Program-made: the position numbers and the translations under genes
In this document: positions 11,241 through 23,093 of the stretch, piece by piece
Position numbering within the stretch: position 1 is the stretch's first letter
Layout of the letters: the number at the start of each line of letters is the position of its first letter
The notes under the pieces: model-generated
The model's input: only the letters and a program-made list of their open reading frames with translations
Database searches by the model: none
What the model was told of the DNA's origin: nothing
Source: Notospermus geniculatus
Lineage: Eukaryota; Nemertea; Pilidiophora; Heteronemertea; Lineidae
Assembly (NCBI GenBank): GCA_002633025.1
Contig: NMRB01000721.1
Coordinates: forward strand, 97,941 to 161,940
DNA: 64,000 nucleotides
Reading direction: 5' to 3'

Positions 11241-11425
11241 TATTCACAAAGCCTCCGTAAGGACTTACGGTACCGTAAACATTCCGTAACTAGATACGTG
11301 GTATTCACAAACGAACCGTAACTTTACGTATTTGCGTAAAGTGTCCCGTAAATTGCTTACGTCCTATTCACAGAGCCACCGTAAGGAGTTACGGTACCGT
11401 AAACATCCCCGTAGNGGTGGGGGGG
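11241..11425. repeat. tandem 62-bp palindromic repeat, three units
   Basis: TATTCACA starts units at 11241, 11302 and 11365. Each holds CCGTAAG and CTTACGG motifs that can pair within the unit. The array ends at GTAG followed by N (11415) and a G run, a likely assembly weak spot. Confidence 0.7.
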
Positions 11426-13639
11426 GGGGGTTCTGGTATGGTAAGGAGGACGTGGAGGATGGCCAAATTGATTGTTGAAATTCTTGGGGCTGCTGTCAAT
11501 GATCAAAGTAAAAGTTTTAGCCTGCGTTATAATTTTTCATTCCACCCAAGAATCCTACTTTGCTGAATCCAATTTGCTTGTGTTACACATTGCATGTTTG
11601 CCTGGTGGTAATCAAAGTTCACATGCTATCACCAAACTCTGCCACCTTTTGCTACGATAGGACCTCTTGCTGTTCTTTTGGTTGTGGGATATTTCTGTCC
11701 ACTAACCCTTCACTCTTTTCTTCACAGGTGGGACAATACACTTTTCAAGTAAGATGCATTCATCATTTATTTTATGTCGTGTGGTCAATATGTTGTTAGT
11801 AATTTATTGTTTGTTCATTCCTCTGCAATCTACTCAGATGAACTCATGTTGTTTTCATCTTGTCTCAACCAATTTCTTTCCATCTTTTAAAATACTGTGT
11901 TATTTTCCAATCTAAGTTGCAAAATGGTTAATTCTGTGTCATTTTCCGATCTATAGTAGCAGAATGGTTAAATGCTGTGTCATTTTTCATCGATTGGGTA
12001 AAATACAATTTTACGTTCATGTGTTTTTAACCTTAAGTCTGCCGTTGCCCCTATAATGTTCACAATCCATACAAATTCATGCAATGTTCTTTTCAACATC
12101 TGTAGCTTTTGAAATATACTGTAGCTTTTGAAATATACTACTTACTTACTCTCTTCTTCAAAAAGCTTTTTGTTTACACGTACATGTACATGTCTCAGAA
12201 AAAAACTTCAACTCTAACTTTTTTTTGTTACATTTTTTATGATACTTTCTGGAAAAGCTTAATTAGTGTTAAGAGTCTTCAAAATTCTTCAACTACACTT
12301 TCTGTGTTTCTCTTTCTAAAATTTATGTTCAAGACATGCAAGGACTTTCAACTGCTAGACTGTTCCCCATGTCCTTGAGCCACTCTGCTAATACAAACTC
12401 ATAATAGCAGAGCTGCTCGAGGACAGGGGACCAGCCTACTTTAACTACCAGCTGGGTCTCTTTGTCAGACGAAGTGTGTAGCATCTCCAATTGAAGAAGA
12501 CCTCAGCTAAGTGATTCTATCCCTTGTGAAGTCCAAGCTGCCTCAGAACGAGAGTTGACCCTCAGGCATGTCAGGTAGAACAACAAACCATGTCATGTCA
12601 ACAGTTTTATTCAAAAGACACCCAAAAAGTGGTTTACATCGCCTGGAATTAAGTGATGACAACTTTATATGTTGGTTTGGGGAAACTGACATGACTGAAT
12701 GATGAGCAGTGTTGAACTTATGCATCGGGTAATTCAAAACCAATGGGCTCATTATTAAAAATTTTTAAAAATTTACAAAAACGGACAAACTGTCCTTCAA
12801 ATGAAACTTATTTATAGGCAAGGGTTTGTGCCAGTGGTCATACAAATCATTGATACCAGCATAGGAGTGTTGCATAGTTGTGTGATTGTTAATAGTTCAC
12901 AGATGGAGTCATATTCATGGTAAAATCTATCATGAGTATTGATTTGAACACCTGTTTACTCTCATAATTTACTCGCACAATAGAAACAGGTGATTTTCAG
13001 CGATTTTCAATCAACTTCTGTTGATCTTTTGAATTGTTTGATACACTGTTTCATTTTCATAAAATAGTAAAAGGGTTATAATGTTTGGTAGGATCATAGC
13101 TTAGATTTCTTTTGTACCGCACTTCAGTTATGCCATGATGCGTTGACGCGCGCAGCGAATGCTGTGTTATTTTCCGTCGCACTGCATGCGAACAAAGGCT
13201 TTCAAAGCATAAATCGCGTGCGATGCCCTGTCGCACGTGATATTGCATTCGGTGTACCCCTAGCCTTAGGCAGTGAGGCTGTCAAACATTAACGACTTTT
13301 GTAGGTCACTCATAAACCTGGGGGGGGGGGGAATTCACAATGGGCATTTAAAATTTTAAAATTGCATTAACAATGAGGATCTGGAGGAAATGTCACGATG
13401 TGGCACTGCAAGCCGTGCCACCGAAGTTTTTTTGTTTTCCATTAATTACTGGCGGGAAAAGAACCCTTTTGTTTTGGTCGCCTGAAATTAAAATTCACAT
13501 CAACTCGTTGCAGATTAAAATTCCTGCATTTTTGTTGCCTTTTCCCTTAATCTAAAATGAAGAGATGGGATGGTGATGAAAGCAAGGTTTTTGTCTCATT
13601 ATAATCATGTTAATTCCTGTAGAAAGATGTACAGGCCAT
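11426..13639. other. AT-rich non-coding stretch
   Basis: No supported gene. Small repeats only: a 19-bp direct pair TGTAGCTTTTGAAATATAC at 12101-12138, a roughly 50-bp degenerate triplicate (ctgtgtcattttccgatc) at 11890-11985, and a G run at 13321-13331. Confidence 0.45.
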
Positions 13640-13873
13640 TGAGATATAGTCATCATGCGGTGTCCTTCGTCCATCATCCGTGTCCTACGTTTCAACTTGT
13701 CACAGAAATTAAAGTTGTACAAAAGTGACAAACCGGCCACAGTTCGCCATTATTTCACTGAGAAACTTTATATCTTGCATTTAAAACGTGTATTAGAGGG
13801 GTACCTTCAAAAATACCCTCCGTCATTACAATTGTGTCCAACAGGTGAGCACATGGTCCATGGGCCATTTCAT
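13640..13873 (+). repeat. repeat family T, copy T2 (internally deleted)
   Basis: The left part 'tagtcatcatgcggtgtccttcgtcc' matches the family start. The right end is ATGGTCCATGGGCCAT (13853-13868) followed by TTCAT. Most of the interior is missing. Confidence 0.6.
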
Positions 13874-14000
13874 TTCATGACACAAAGTCAGTACTCAAAA
13901 TGAAGTCATGGTCATGGCGGTGCATGGTGACACCGCCGGCAGTGCGTGAGGCCTCAAGATTTATCAATTATACTTTCTTTGTGGTATTTACACTTCTAGC

Positions 14001-14100
14001 GTAGCTCGACATGTAAGTGCCAGCCTGACATGCCTGATGAAGACCCCGCTTGGGGTCGAAAAGTTGCTAAGATTCTGGAAATTGACTTCCTGTTTATCAT
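14001..14100 (+). ncRNA. hammerhead-ribozyme-like motif in a retroelement tail
   Basis: CTGATGA (14034-14040), stem II GACCCC/GGGGTC (14042-14047, 14052-14057) and GAAA (14058-14061) match the hammerhead core exactly. Flanking strands can pair as stem III GTAGC/GTTGC (14001-14005, 14063-14067) and stem I CATGT/ACATG (14010-14014, 14028-14032). The candidate cleavage triplet is CTC (14005-14007). One extra A after GAAA and one bulged A in stem I are irregular. Sequence down to TTTATCAT is shared with the minus-strand insert at 42646-42711, so this is a dispersed tail, probably of a Penelope-like element. Confidence 0.5.
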
Positions 14101-15324
14101 CCTTTTGTGTGTCAATTTTCGTGCTCTCTCTTTCGTTGGATTCTTTGTGGTACGATTCTTTGTGGTACATGTTGCGTTATTATGTAAGATAAAAACATAC
14201 TTGGGCAATAGGTGATGAAATTGACACATGATCACAGGCATTGACATCTGCTGGGCAACTTTTTAGGTGTGTATGAATATTAGATAACTTTTTAGGATTG
14301 ATGATTTTCTTCCCAAATTGAAATATGATTATGTATTGACTGCTGTGCAGTGTACATTCCTCATACCCTTAAGTGCCATATTTTACAATATGAAATCCAC
14401 ATGGCAGGGCATTGATTTCATGCTTAGGGTCCTTCCTCCAAATTCCTCACCCAAATGTTGAAAAATCTATTGGGAGACGAAAAAATTGTGAATGAGTTAT
14501 TAGGGTGGGCAATGAATGGTTGCTCTTAAGTCTGATGTGTTACTTGCTTCATAGGAATCCTTACCTAATTTGACAAACTCACCAAACCTTGGATTCTATT
14601 ATTAGATTAGGGTTTGTGTTGATCTGGCACTGTCAAGGTATTGTGTGACGTCGATTTCCACTTATAGTTAGTCAAATATTCTTGATTTGGTTCGAATTCT
14701 CGACCACCATATTTCTGCTTAGGGTGTGATTACATGGAGGGATAAAGTCAGGTTAACAGTGGCTTCACGGTCGCGAACCCTTTGTGAAGCCTTTGTTACT
14801 GGTGTGTCCGTAATGCCACCTCGATGTAATCGCAGCCATAGGCACAAAAGAGACCAAGAAGCCCAATGGCCTGAACCAATCTTGCACTCATAGTGCATTG
14901 GTAAGGGGCATCGATGTAGGCTGAGCATTTTCATAAGAACTAAAGTTGATTTGTTTAGGTGCAGTATAAAACATGTAAAATCAACTTTTGCAGTATATGA
15001 TTTCTCACTTAAGCTGCTTTGAAATTTTCTTGATTATCTTCAGCTAAAATTCTTAGATTGAATCAATGAAATGGGCTTGCCAGACTTGGGCAAAAGCCTT
15101 TTTAAAATCAAAAGTTAACAGTGGCGCAACATCATAATATTCATAGGTTTAATGTCAATAGGAAATCATGCAATTACACCTGAAAAGTACTTCATCATTA
15201 TTGTCTGTTATCATCTATCATTCCACAAAATTGTCTGCACAGCAATTCTGTGACAACATGTCATCAAAAAATCGCTGTGAATTTCAAATGACCCATCGAT
15301 ACCGACCTAGTTGGACCATAATAT
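14101..15324. other. non-coding, nothing recognised
   Basis: AT-rich, with no ORF showing recognisable protein features and no clear repeat structure. Confidence 0.4.
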
Positions 15325-15482
15325 AGACCACTTGCGCAAGTCGGCCATTACAGCCAGAAGGTGTCAACAAATCTTGGGCCTAGTGCATTGTGCCGACGGT
15401 AAGCACAGGAGCCAACTGTACAAATGCATTAGGCCCCCTAGGGCGAGGTTAATGTTGACACCCTGGGCTGATAAGCGCAAGG
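15325..15482. repeat. degenerate foldback
   Basis: CTTGCGCAA near the left pairs with TTGCGC-like sequence at the right, GGTGTCAACA with TGTTGACACC, and GGGCCTAGTGCAT with ATGCATTAGGCCC. The arms contain indels. No target duplication found. Confidence 0.5.
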
Positions 15483-15790
15483 GGTCTATTTACTGGTACA
15501 TGGAAATAGTAGGAAGTTCTGATCAGTAATCAGTGTTGTTGCGTAAAATTGGTTCTTCCAACTTGTCTGCATAGGATGCCGATTTGCAAATTCTATTGAA
15601 TCAAGGTGTTTTACTTCTTTCGGGATCTAGTGGTGATCAGCAAAGGATTGAAGCGGCGGTGTTGACAGCAGAATCATGGATCTTATGAAAAAAGGTAAAG
15701 GTTTATTTCATCTTCGTTTATGAATTTTGATCATTTCGTTTGGGTGACGTACATGTAGAGAAAGTTGGATGTGTACGCTGTTCGTTTTAA

Positions 15791-15985
15791 CTCTTTCGTT
15801 ACTGGCATGTATTGTCACCAGCTTACCGAGGCCCGTATTTTCAAAACTTTTTTATCCATAAACTGTTTCAACAAAAATCTGTTCTAACTTAATCCTTCCA
15901 TTATACGGAACCCGGTGACCGGGTCCCACGGAAATTTCGTGGGGGTTTGGATGACCCGGTGACCGGGTCCCACGTAATGAAAGGG
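15791..15985. mobile_element. MITE with TTAA target duplication
   Basis: The ends are CTCTTTCGTTAC and GTAATGAAAGGG, imperfect inverted repeats, with TTAA at 15787-15790 and 15986-15989. The interior has a direct repeat of ACCCGGTGACCGGGTCCCACG. The TTAA duplication and C/T-rich tip suggest piggyBac- or Kolobok-type mobilisation. Confidence 0.7.
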
Positions 15986-16009
15986 TTAAAAGCATTTTGG
16001 CATGTTACC

Positions 16010-16660
16010 CATCAAATTTTGCGTGGTGATGATGACAGTACCTTGTTTATGTGCCCACTTTGTCTGTCCATCCATCTAGTCATGTGTCCCTCTGTCAGGC
16101 TCTACGTCCGCAAACTTGCTTATCCGTCTGACATTTGTCTGATGACTGCAGATGGTGGAGCCTCACATCACCCATTAGATTTTGCATGGTTGTGATGATA
16201 GCAGCAGTGGTGCCTAGTTTTTTGCACCGGCTTATGAGAAGTGGAGCGTATAATGCGATAGTGTCCATCTGTCCATCCATCTTGCCGTCCGTCTGTCAAT
16301 GTGTCCTACTTGGCACATGACTCATTAGATTTTGCCTGGTGACGATGAAAGAACTTTATTTTCACAGCTCACTTTGTGATGCGGTAGCATCTGATCATCG
16401 GTCCTGTCCATCCATCTGGTCATCCGCCTAACCATCCGAAAAACTTTTGCTTGTCCACGCAGTAACTGCAGATGGTAGAGCTCACATCGCCTAGATTTAA
16501 TATTTTGCAGCAGTAGTAGTGGCACCTTGTTATGCACTGCTTTATGAGAAGTGGAGCATATAATGCAATAGCGTCATCTGCCCATCTGTCCCTTTGTCCA
16601 TCTACATGTATCCTGCCGTCCGTCTTTCTTGCCATTCGTTAACTTTTGCTTGTCTGTACG
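16010..16660 (+). repeat. degenerate repeats with tgtccatctgtccatc blocks
   Basis: Three to four related units share 'cattagattttgc.tggt.atgat', 'cttatgagaagtggagc.tataatgc.atagtgtc' and strings of tccatc/tccgtc (about 16015, 16170, 16325, 16490). Unit lengths are irregular. Short ORFs here are by-products. Confidence 0.55.
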
Positions 16661-16865
16661 ATAAACTTAGATAGCCAATGGTCATCAAACCGAGCATGTT
16701 GCGAAGAATGATCAGGAATTGCTTGTGGGGTTGTAAGGGCAAAGGTCAAGGGCACAGAGGATCAAAAGTCAGAAAACCCACGAGTCGTTTCTTACTCCCT
16801 GTAATTGTCACGTACCGTAGGTCATTTATGCAAATGTCATCATTTTGGAGCAGAGAGATGGTATA

Positions 16866-17067
16866 TGTGACCCGGCACGACAAAATGAGTCGGAATGCGC
16901 ACATAAGAAGACCCAACATGTCCACGGTGACACCAACGGTTCGCTGATTTGAGGATTGTCTGCCCATTGTGAAATTTGACTTCGTCGATTTCTGTGGTTG
17001 CTGCCTGGTTCCACCTTCGGTCTTCTTCTGTGCGACTTCCGACTCATTTTGCTGTGCCGGGTCACAT
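16866..17067. mobile_element. MITE with TGTGACCCGGC ends
   Basis: Inverted arms begin ATGTGACCCGGCACGACAAA and end with the near complement (...GCTGTGCCGGGTCACAT). The GAGTCGGAA/TTCCGACTC blocks also pair. A half-element of the same type appears at 20043-20100 (ATGTGACCCTCTGCTACAAA). The host site looks like TA, not verified. Confidence 0.7.
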
Positions 17068-17069
17068 AC

Positions 17070-18361
17070 ATGTACTTAGAGTTGATCAATACATTTTCAA
17101 ATCCACTGTATCTTCTCAGATTCACCTTGTTTGGAAGATACTTATACACCATGATCTCCCTCTACCCATCCTCTGAAGCATTTCTATGAGATGTTTGCCT
17201 GTTCCTGATAAATCATTCAACAATTCGTTGTCAAAGCAACAGTGTTGGTGGAATTCAGAACTGATGGTGTCTGGTCACATCAGTAGACTTTATTGTAGGA
17301 GATAGGCTAGAAGATGAGATAGATGGGATTTTTTGGGTAGAATTACGGGAATGGGTAAGTTGTCCTGGGTATAAAGAAACCCGGTATGAATTGTCTGGGT
17401 TGGTAGGAATTTGGTCTAGGTTCAATTTGTCTGGGTACAAGTTATCTGGGCACAGAATGACCTAGGTACAAATTGTCCCAGGCATGCCAGGCAGGGGCGT
17501 TAGCGTGGCGGGGGGAGGGCAAATGCCCCCTGGAGCAAAAAGTGACATACAAATTTTTGCTCTAAAACGTCATTTCCCCTCTTCAAGCCAAGTTATTGTA
17601 GTGTCAGATGTGGGGAAAATGCATCTGAGAGGGTGTAGATTAACAGTTTTTTTCTGGGGGAAAGCCCCAGACCCCCTCTGGCTTTGCCCTCCAGACTCGA
17701 TCAATTTTGGCCCCCCCCCCCAGGCCATAAACATGATAAAGCTAGCTGTGGCCCTGCCAGGTGTGATGTGATTCTGTCCCAAAGCTGTTTTGTTGAATGC
17801 CAGACTTGATCCTGATCCGAAGACATCAGGTAAAAATTGACCACTGTGATGTGGCTGTAGGCAGCTGCTATGAGAAAAATGCTTGCTAACGTGTCACATA
17901 ACAAAAACACTGTGGTATGCTAATGCATGTTGCCTTATGAGTTCGTGATATTTGTAAAGGATCTTTCATGATTGCAATGCTGTTGATATTGCTCTCTACG
18001 AGTTGGGTCATGCTACTCTGTGAAGGAAATGACCATCACCATAGTAATGGGTCGTGTATTTACTCAATGGGCGATTGACTCCTTGGAAGAGTCAGCCGAG
18101 TCAGCTACATTTGTAGATGACTTGGGTATTTTGCAACAGTTAATCCAGGGTTATACATGTATCTAGGCCATTTTAGAGAGGTGCTGCACCGTGCCCCTAA
18201 AAGGGGGCGCGGCTGTGCCCTTCTTTAACCCTCTGGCCGCCGTGCCCCTAAAAAAATCTTTTTAGGTCCCAGGGCCCCCAAACCCTTTGTCATGGTCCCT
18301 TTTGGTCATCACCTTAGAAACTGGCTTTAATTGGCTGCTGACTGGCGTTATAGAGACCTTT
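17070..18361. other. non-coding stretch
   Basis: Holds a 'ctgggta' simple repeat near 17340-17470 and a C run at 17709-17720. No supported gene. Confidence 0.4.
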
Positions 18362-18768
18362 CAGGGTTCCCGCGGCTCTTGAAAACCATTGAAAATCTTT
18401 GAATTTTAGAAGAGTGTTTTCCATGTCTGGAAAGTCATGGAATTATGTGATTTGCTAATAAAGTCTGTGAAAACCATGGAATTTTGACTTTTTGTGTATA
18501 AAAAAACTGATTGCCCTTATTTTTGTGCTAGTAGCTAAAAAAACTTCCCCGACTTCCCGGCTGCTCTCGGCCTCCAGCGGCCGCCTGACGGCAACGTGCT
18601 TCCCACGCCTCATGCATCAACCGTTCCAAATAAGGGAATACATCTAGCTAGGCATCCTCGTCACCAAAACCGTTCGACCAAAACGTGTCTTGGAATTTGA
18701 AAATTTTTGCCTTGTAAAATCATTGAAATATCATGGAATTTTACTCAGGAAAATGTGCAGGAACCCTG
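18362..18768. mobile_element. probable hAT-type MITE
   Basis: Ends CAGGGTTCC and GGAACCCTG are inverted repeats. The interior has recurring 'tggaatt' and 'gaaaaccat' phrases typical of widespread CAGGGTTCC elements. An 8-bp target duplication is not clean (accttt / cctttt). Confidence 0.55.
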
Positions 18769-19055
18769 CCTTTTTAAGTGGCAAGCTTCTCAAATTCCGT
18801 TAGTAGAAATGTCGCAATATGGAAAGTGCCCTTTTCAAGTTTGAAGTGGCCTTTTCACCAAGTTTGCATCATGCCCATCTGAAATCCTAGATATAACCCT
18901 GTAATTGTGTGGTGCCTGCGTTTATTCCCAATGTTTGTCAGCAGCATGGAAGTCTTTGTGGTCATTTTGGAAGTAGGCCTATAGCTGGCAAAATGGCCCA
19001 TTTGTGTCAGGCACTGCTTGTTTCCATTAACAGTTGTTCATGATGGGTACCTCTA

Positions 19056-19213
19056 TCCCAAGTTGTGTATCATTAAAATCCCAAGTTGTGTATAACTAAA
19101 ATCCAAACCTGTGTATCTTTGAAATCCCAAGTTGATCTTTAAAATACCATGGAAGATCCCAAGTGTAAGATCCCAAGTTGTGTATCGATCTCTAAAATCC
19201 CAAGTTGTGTATC
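19056..19213 (+). repeat. minisatellite, unit of about 27 bp
   Basis: ATCCCAAGTTGTGTAT recurs five to six times with variable spacers such as ctaaa and ctttgaa. It has no clear function. Confidence 0.75.
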
Positions 19214-19539
19214 CGGTTTTGCCATGAAGATTTATGATTAAGAAAAAGGATGGCATTGTGCATGTAATGTAATAGGGGCAATTTTTCGATCATACATCGT
19301 AAATCCCAATATGCGAGGGGTGGTCTGACTGAGATGGAGTTTTTTTTTCATTGGATGCTCAAAAGATTTTTGCCAATAAAGGACGTAATGCAGTGACTAA
19401 AAAAATTATCGGTCCTTCATGGTTGATGATAATCAGAGGGGGTTGTTGGTGAGTTGAAAATATTTTACATGAAATGATGCCCAAATCCCTGCATTTCACA
19501 GGTCCTTTTCACAAAGCTTCCATCTGAACCACCCTGTAC

Positions 19540-19648
19540 CAGGCCTTTCCGTTTGACGGGCGCGAAAATGCATGCGCCTCGCAAACAATAGAATTTCTAT
19601 TCTTTGCGAGGCACATGCATTTTCGCACCCGTCAAACGGAAAGGCCTG
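19540..19648. mobile_element. hairpin MITE, copy 1, 6-bp target duplication
   Basis: A nearly perfect palindrome from CAGGCCTTTCCG to CGGAAAGGCCTG with centre AATAGAATTTCTATT. Flanks CTGTAC (19534-19539) and CTGTAA (19649-19654) match at five of six. A sister copy is at 36709-36821. Confidence 0.8.
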
Positions 19649-20318
19649 CTGTAAGTCCGTATTTCCTAACCATGCTCCCTGAAACAGAATTTTTCCCAAA
19701 TTTACCCTTGGGATGAGAGAACGTTATCCCATTCTTCCTGCATTCTGAATTTGTCCGGACCAGACACTTTGCCTGATCCATTGCTGTCTGAGTTGTATCA
19801 CAGCCATCACAATCAACCATGCGTTTTTCACTTAGTCCAGATTTATGATTCCCATATCCGAGTATGTTTACCCAATATCGTAGCATAATGGTGGCAGACT
19901 GTAGCTGGGAAATGATTACAGGAAGTTAAAAGTACCAGCACTAGCAATGAGTAGTGCATGCAATCCTTGCCTCCCATGGCATTATTGCATGTTTGCTCTA
20001 GCAGTGTGCTGTTCAGTAGGTTCAATGACCATTTGAAGGAAATATGTGACCCTCTGCTACAAAACCAGTGTTGAGTCGCACAGAAAATGAGCCAAAATGT
20101 ATGACACCACACCTAATGGCATTACTCCTTTCTGGCAAACTCAGGAAGGCGGGGCCTAATGACTGCCAATCATCAAGAAGAACTGTTTACATTCTATTAC
20201 AGTGCCAGAAAAACAGGGGAGTTTGGGGCGTCTGTTCCGTTTTCACTCTTCGCTCAAAGAAGACGTTCGACCACCTACCCAAGTTGACTTAACAGAGTCG
20301 TGATCAGAGATAGAGCTG

Positions 20319-21206
20319 TCAGCGTCGGAGTCGTCGACGTCTGATGGAGACGACAAGACAGGAGGAGCCTGGTGCCGTGTCACATCTGACTGCCGTCTTA
20401 GAGTCCGGTGCCAACGCTGTACCTTGATCACTATCAGCATTAGCTCTCTTTACGTGCACCACTTTAGAAACAGAATCAAGTTTGGCCTCAAGTTTCGACA
20501 GTTCCGACTGTATTTGCTGAGACTCTCGAACTATCACTTGTGACGTCTGTTTCGTCACGTCTTCGCAACTCACACTGGTATCTTTAACTACTTTGGCCAA
20601 TTCTACTTTCATGCCTTCGTGTAACTCGGCCTGATGGTCTAACACGTCAACTTTGTCTTGTTTTCGAGACGCCCTATCCATTTCACTATTCTGTCTCATT
20701 TCCTCTATCATTTCAATCACAGAGTCTGTTTTCTTTAGCTGCGCCTCCACCAACCCGCCAAAATATTGGGCCTGTGCCTCACTTTGTTTGTTGTGGATTT
20801 CCATCAACGTATCAAATTTCTTATTGTGGTCCGCCATAGCAGCGTGAAATGCACACAAAATTTCCTTTAGACCTACATCCGCTGCAGGATTTTCAACGTC
20901 ACCGCTAGGCCTACTGTCCCTGTGGACGGATGGCACTGCCAGTGGTACATCCACGCCGTCACCTACAACTTCACTACCTTCGGTAACGTCCACAGACCCA
21001 ACACTGATGCTATCTGGATGCTCTTCTGTCTCAGTCTCAGGCTCTTTTTCATTAGTATCTAGGCCTAATGCGCTTCCAGTTTCTACTATTTCACCCTCAA
21101 ATTCACCAACCGCGTTGTACTTTGTCTTCTTATTCTTTTTACCCCCTGCCATACTAGACGAAAGGGCCCAACGCGCCGCGTAGCGGTCAACAGCGAAGCT
21201 AGCCAA
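20319..21206 (-). CDS. unrecognised coiled-coil protein, possibly retroelement ORF1/gag-like
   Basis: The frame runs 295 codons without a stop. A likely start is the internal ATG at 21152 (MAGGKKNKK), which puts a Lys-rich tract first, then an acidic Glu/Thr region, then a long Gln/Lys/Glu-rich coiled coil (about residues 120-245). After 20440 a second frame offers an acidic Asp/Ser tail (SDVDDSDADSS) to 20243, suggesting a frameshift near the C-terminus. No catalytic motif, zinc knuckle or membrane segment is visible. Neighbours give no operon-like context, and Academ fragments start 120 bp upstream. The function is unknown. Confidence 0.4.
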   Translation of the reverse strand: MASFAVDRYAARWALSSSMAGGKKNKKTKYNAVGEFEGEIVETGSALGLDTNEKEPETETEEHPDSISVGSVDVTEGSEVVGDGVDVPLAVPSVHRDSRPSGDVENPAADVGLKEILCAFHAAMADHNKKFDTLMEIHNKQSEAQAQYFGGLVEAQLKKTDSVIEMIEEMRQNSEMDRASRKQDKVDVLDHQAELHEGMKVELAKVVKDTSVSCEDVTKQTSQVIVRESQQIQSELSKLEAKLDSVSKVVHVKRANADSDQGTALAPDSKTAVRCDTAPGSSCLVVSIRRRRLRR

Positions 21207-21361
21207 AGACTTGTCACGGGTCAGTCAATAGAATTGGACTCATAGGAAATATGCACCTAATGTTCAGATGGAATATACCGGATGGTTGGTTCACGTTTTT
21301 AGTGGCTGTGAACGTAGATGGATACATTATGTAGCGATATACTGAGAGATTTGCTGGGAAC

Positions 21362-21668
21362 CATCTTCGACAACCGAAGGGTTAGTGCGGGCCACGGTTA
21401 CATGGGCGGCGCCTTCGTTGCTCCCTCCCCAACCCTTCGAGAAATCCACAGGAATCGTAGACTTCTCACCAATCAGATTTTGTCTGACAGTACAAGTCTG
21501 TAATGTAAGACACAATCTAATTGGTGGCCTGGCTGCTGGAGGCAAGTTCAAAATAGACGGCTGTTACCAGAAAATGACATAAATTCCCAACACAAACTGG
21601 CAAACAGCCTAGTCATTCTAGATGTAATAACCAGTGTGAGAAAATCTAAGAATGTCTCCCGTATGATA
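21362..21668 (+). mobile_element. Academ-type terminal fragment (copy B)
   Basis: CATCTTCGACAACCGAAGG at 21362 and about 90 bp after it match copies A and C. It then diverges (ggaatcgtagacttctcacc) while keeping short matches such as ACCAATCAGA and GACGGCTGTT. It ends where copy C starts. It is probably a deleted derivative or a different subfamily. Confidence 0.65.
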
Positions 21669-22189
21669 CATCTTCGACAACCGAAGGGTTAGTGCGGGCC
21701 ACGGTTACATGGCGGCGCCTTCGTTGCTCCCTCCCCAACCCTTCGAGAAATCCACAGGTCCCACGCGAATCTGGCGCGCTGCCAACGCATTTGATTTTGA
21801 CCAATCAGAGTACGTTTTGCATCGGCATGTTTGGGCGTAGGTCACATGATCAAAACATGGCCGTCTGTTGAAATAGTTGATGCGGAGAAATGATTGAGAG
21901 GAAAATGTTGAAATTTTACCGAATTTCCTTGGTTCCTATCATGCCTACAATTCTTCTGTCTTTTCTCCAAATTAAAAGAGTGCTACTAGCTGTCACAAAG
22001 ATACCGGTACACTGACACCAATGATGATTACGTCAATGATGGAGACATCTGAGGTTGAAAATGATTAGATCACTTTTTCTGCCTGTAAGTGACGCTCCTC
22101 TGGTGATAAGTACATTTTTAAGTTTCTGAAAACAGTCCACTTCCCATACTCTGCCATGTTGCAAACAGTGACACTAGGACTTATAGTGC

Positions 22190-22646
22190 AGAAGAGCCAC
22201 CTGGTGGTGTAGTTTTCCCTGGATAGCCCCATTGAGTATAAGCTTTTATTGTATGTGTACAAAGCGCTCCATGGCCTTGCACTTAGCTACATCCAGTCAC
22301 TCATACAACCTTATACCCCACCTAGATCATTGCGTTCGGCTGACCAGCGCCTCCTGTCTGTTGCAAAAACCAAAAGTAAGAGGTATGGCAACAGGTCTTT
22401 CAGACAGGTGGCGCCTGTTCTGTGGAACGCTTTGCCGTTGGGTGTGAGGTTGGCTGGGTCACTCTGTTCTTTTAAAACAAGTTTAAAAACACATCTTTTT
22501 ATGCAGAGTTTTTCTTAAATTGTTTTATCGTCCTAATTATTCGTTCATGACACTGTCTTATATAATTATTTTATGTACAGCGCCTTAGAGCCATTTTGGA
22601 TTAAGGCGCTATACAAGTTTCGTATAATAATAATAATAATAACAGG
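22190..22646 (+). mobile_element. CR1/L2-like non-LTR retrotransposon, 3' end
   Basis: The frame 22229-22518 encodes the familiar end of these ORF2 proteins (YKALHGLALSYIQSLI, PRSLRSADQRLL, RQVAPVLWNALPLGVR, FKTSLKTHLF) and a stop. A 3' UTR ends in 'gcgccttagagcc...ttaaggcgctatacaag', then an ATA microsatellite tail, typical of the clade. It is heavily 5' truncated, as expected from aborted reverse transcription. Confidence 0.85.
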
Positions 22647-23019
22647 TAATGTGTAATAAAGTAAAAAGGTGTGACATGATCTGAAAATATGAAGCTTGTA
22701 ATACAGATAAATGAGTACCGGTACAAGACTAAATACCTACTATGATATTCTTGCTTGTAGGCGTGGAAGACATTTCATATTCATTGACCAGCACATTAAT
22801 ATATTAATATATATTGGTGTAATAGCAAACTTGATGCTATTCAGCAAATCATTTTATACCCTTTGCATGTTTTAAACTTTCAGCCAAGTTCATTGCCAAT
22901 GCTGCGTATCCCTGTCCTGCACTAAAGGTAGCTTTTAGGGCCTTAGTGCTGAAAGATCTGGACGAAGAGTGTCAACGGTTGGCATCATTAAAGGAGCCAT
23001 CATTGTTGAGGTCCTGCAG

Positions 23020-23093
23020 CCCAAAGGATTTGGTGTCCATGGAGTGGCGCATGCTGCCCAAAGGATTTGGTGTCCATGGAGTGGCGCATGCTG
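23020..23093 (+). repeat. 37-bp tandem duplication in a transposase exon
   Basis: CCCAAAGGATTTGGTGTCC starts at 23020 and again at 23057. As 37 is not a multiple of three, the reading frame is lost. Confidence 0.95.

Noticed and set aside
15676-15693. Possible first exon MDLMKK followed by GTAAAG
   Set aside because: Too short, with no downstream exon found.
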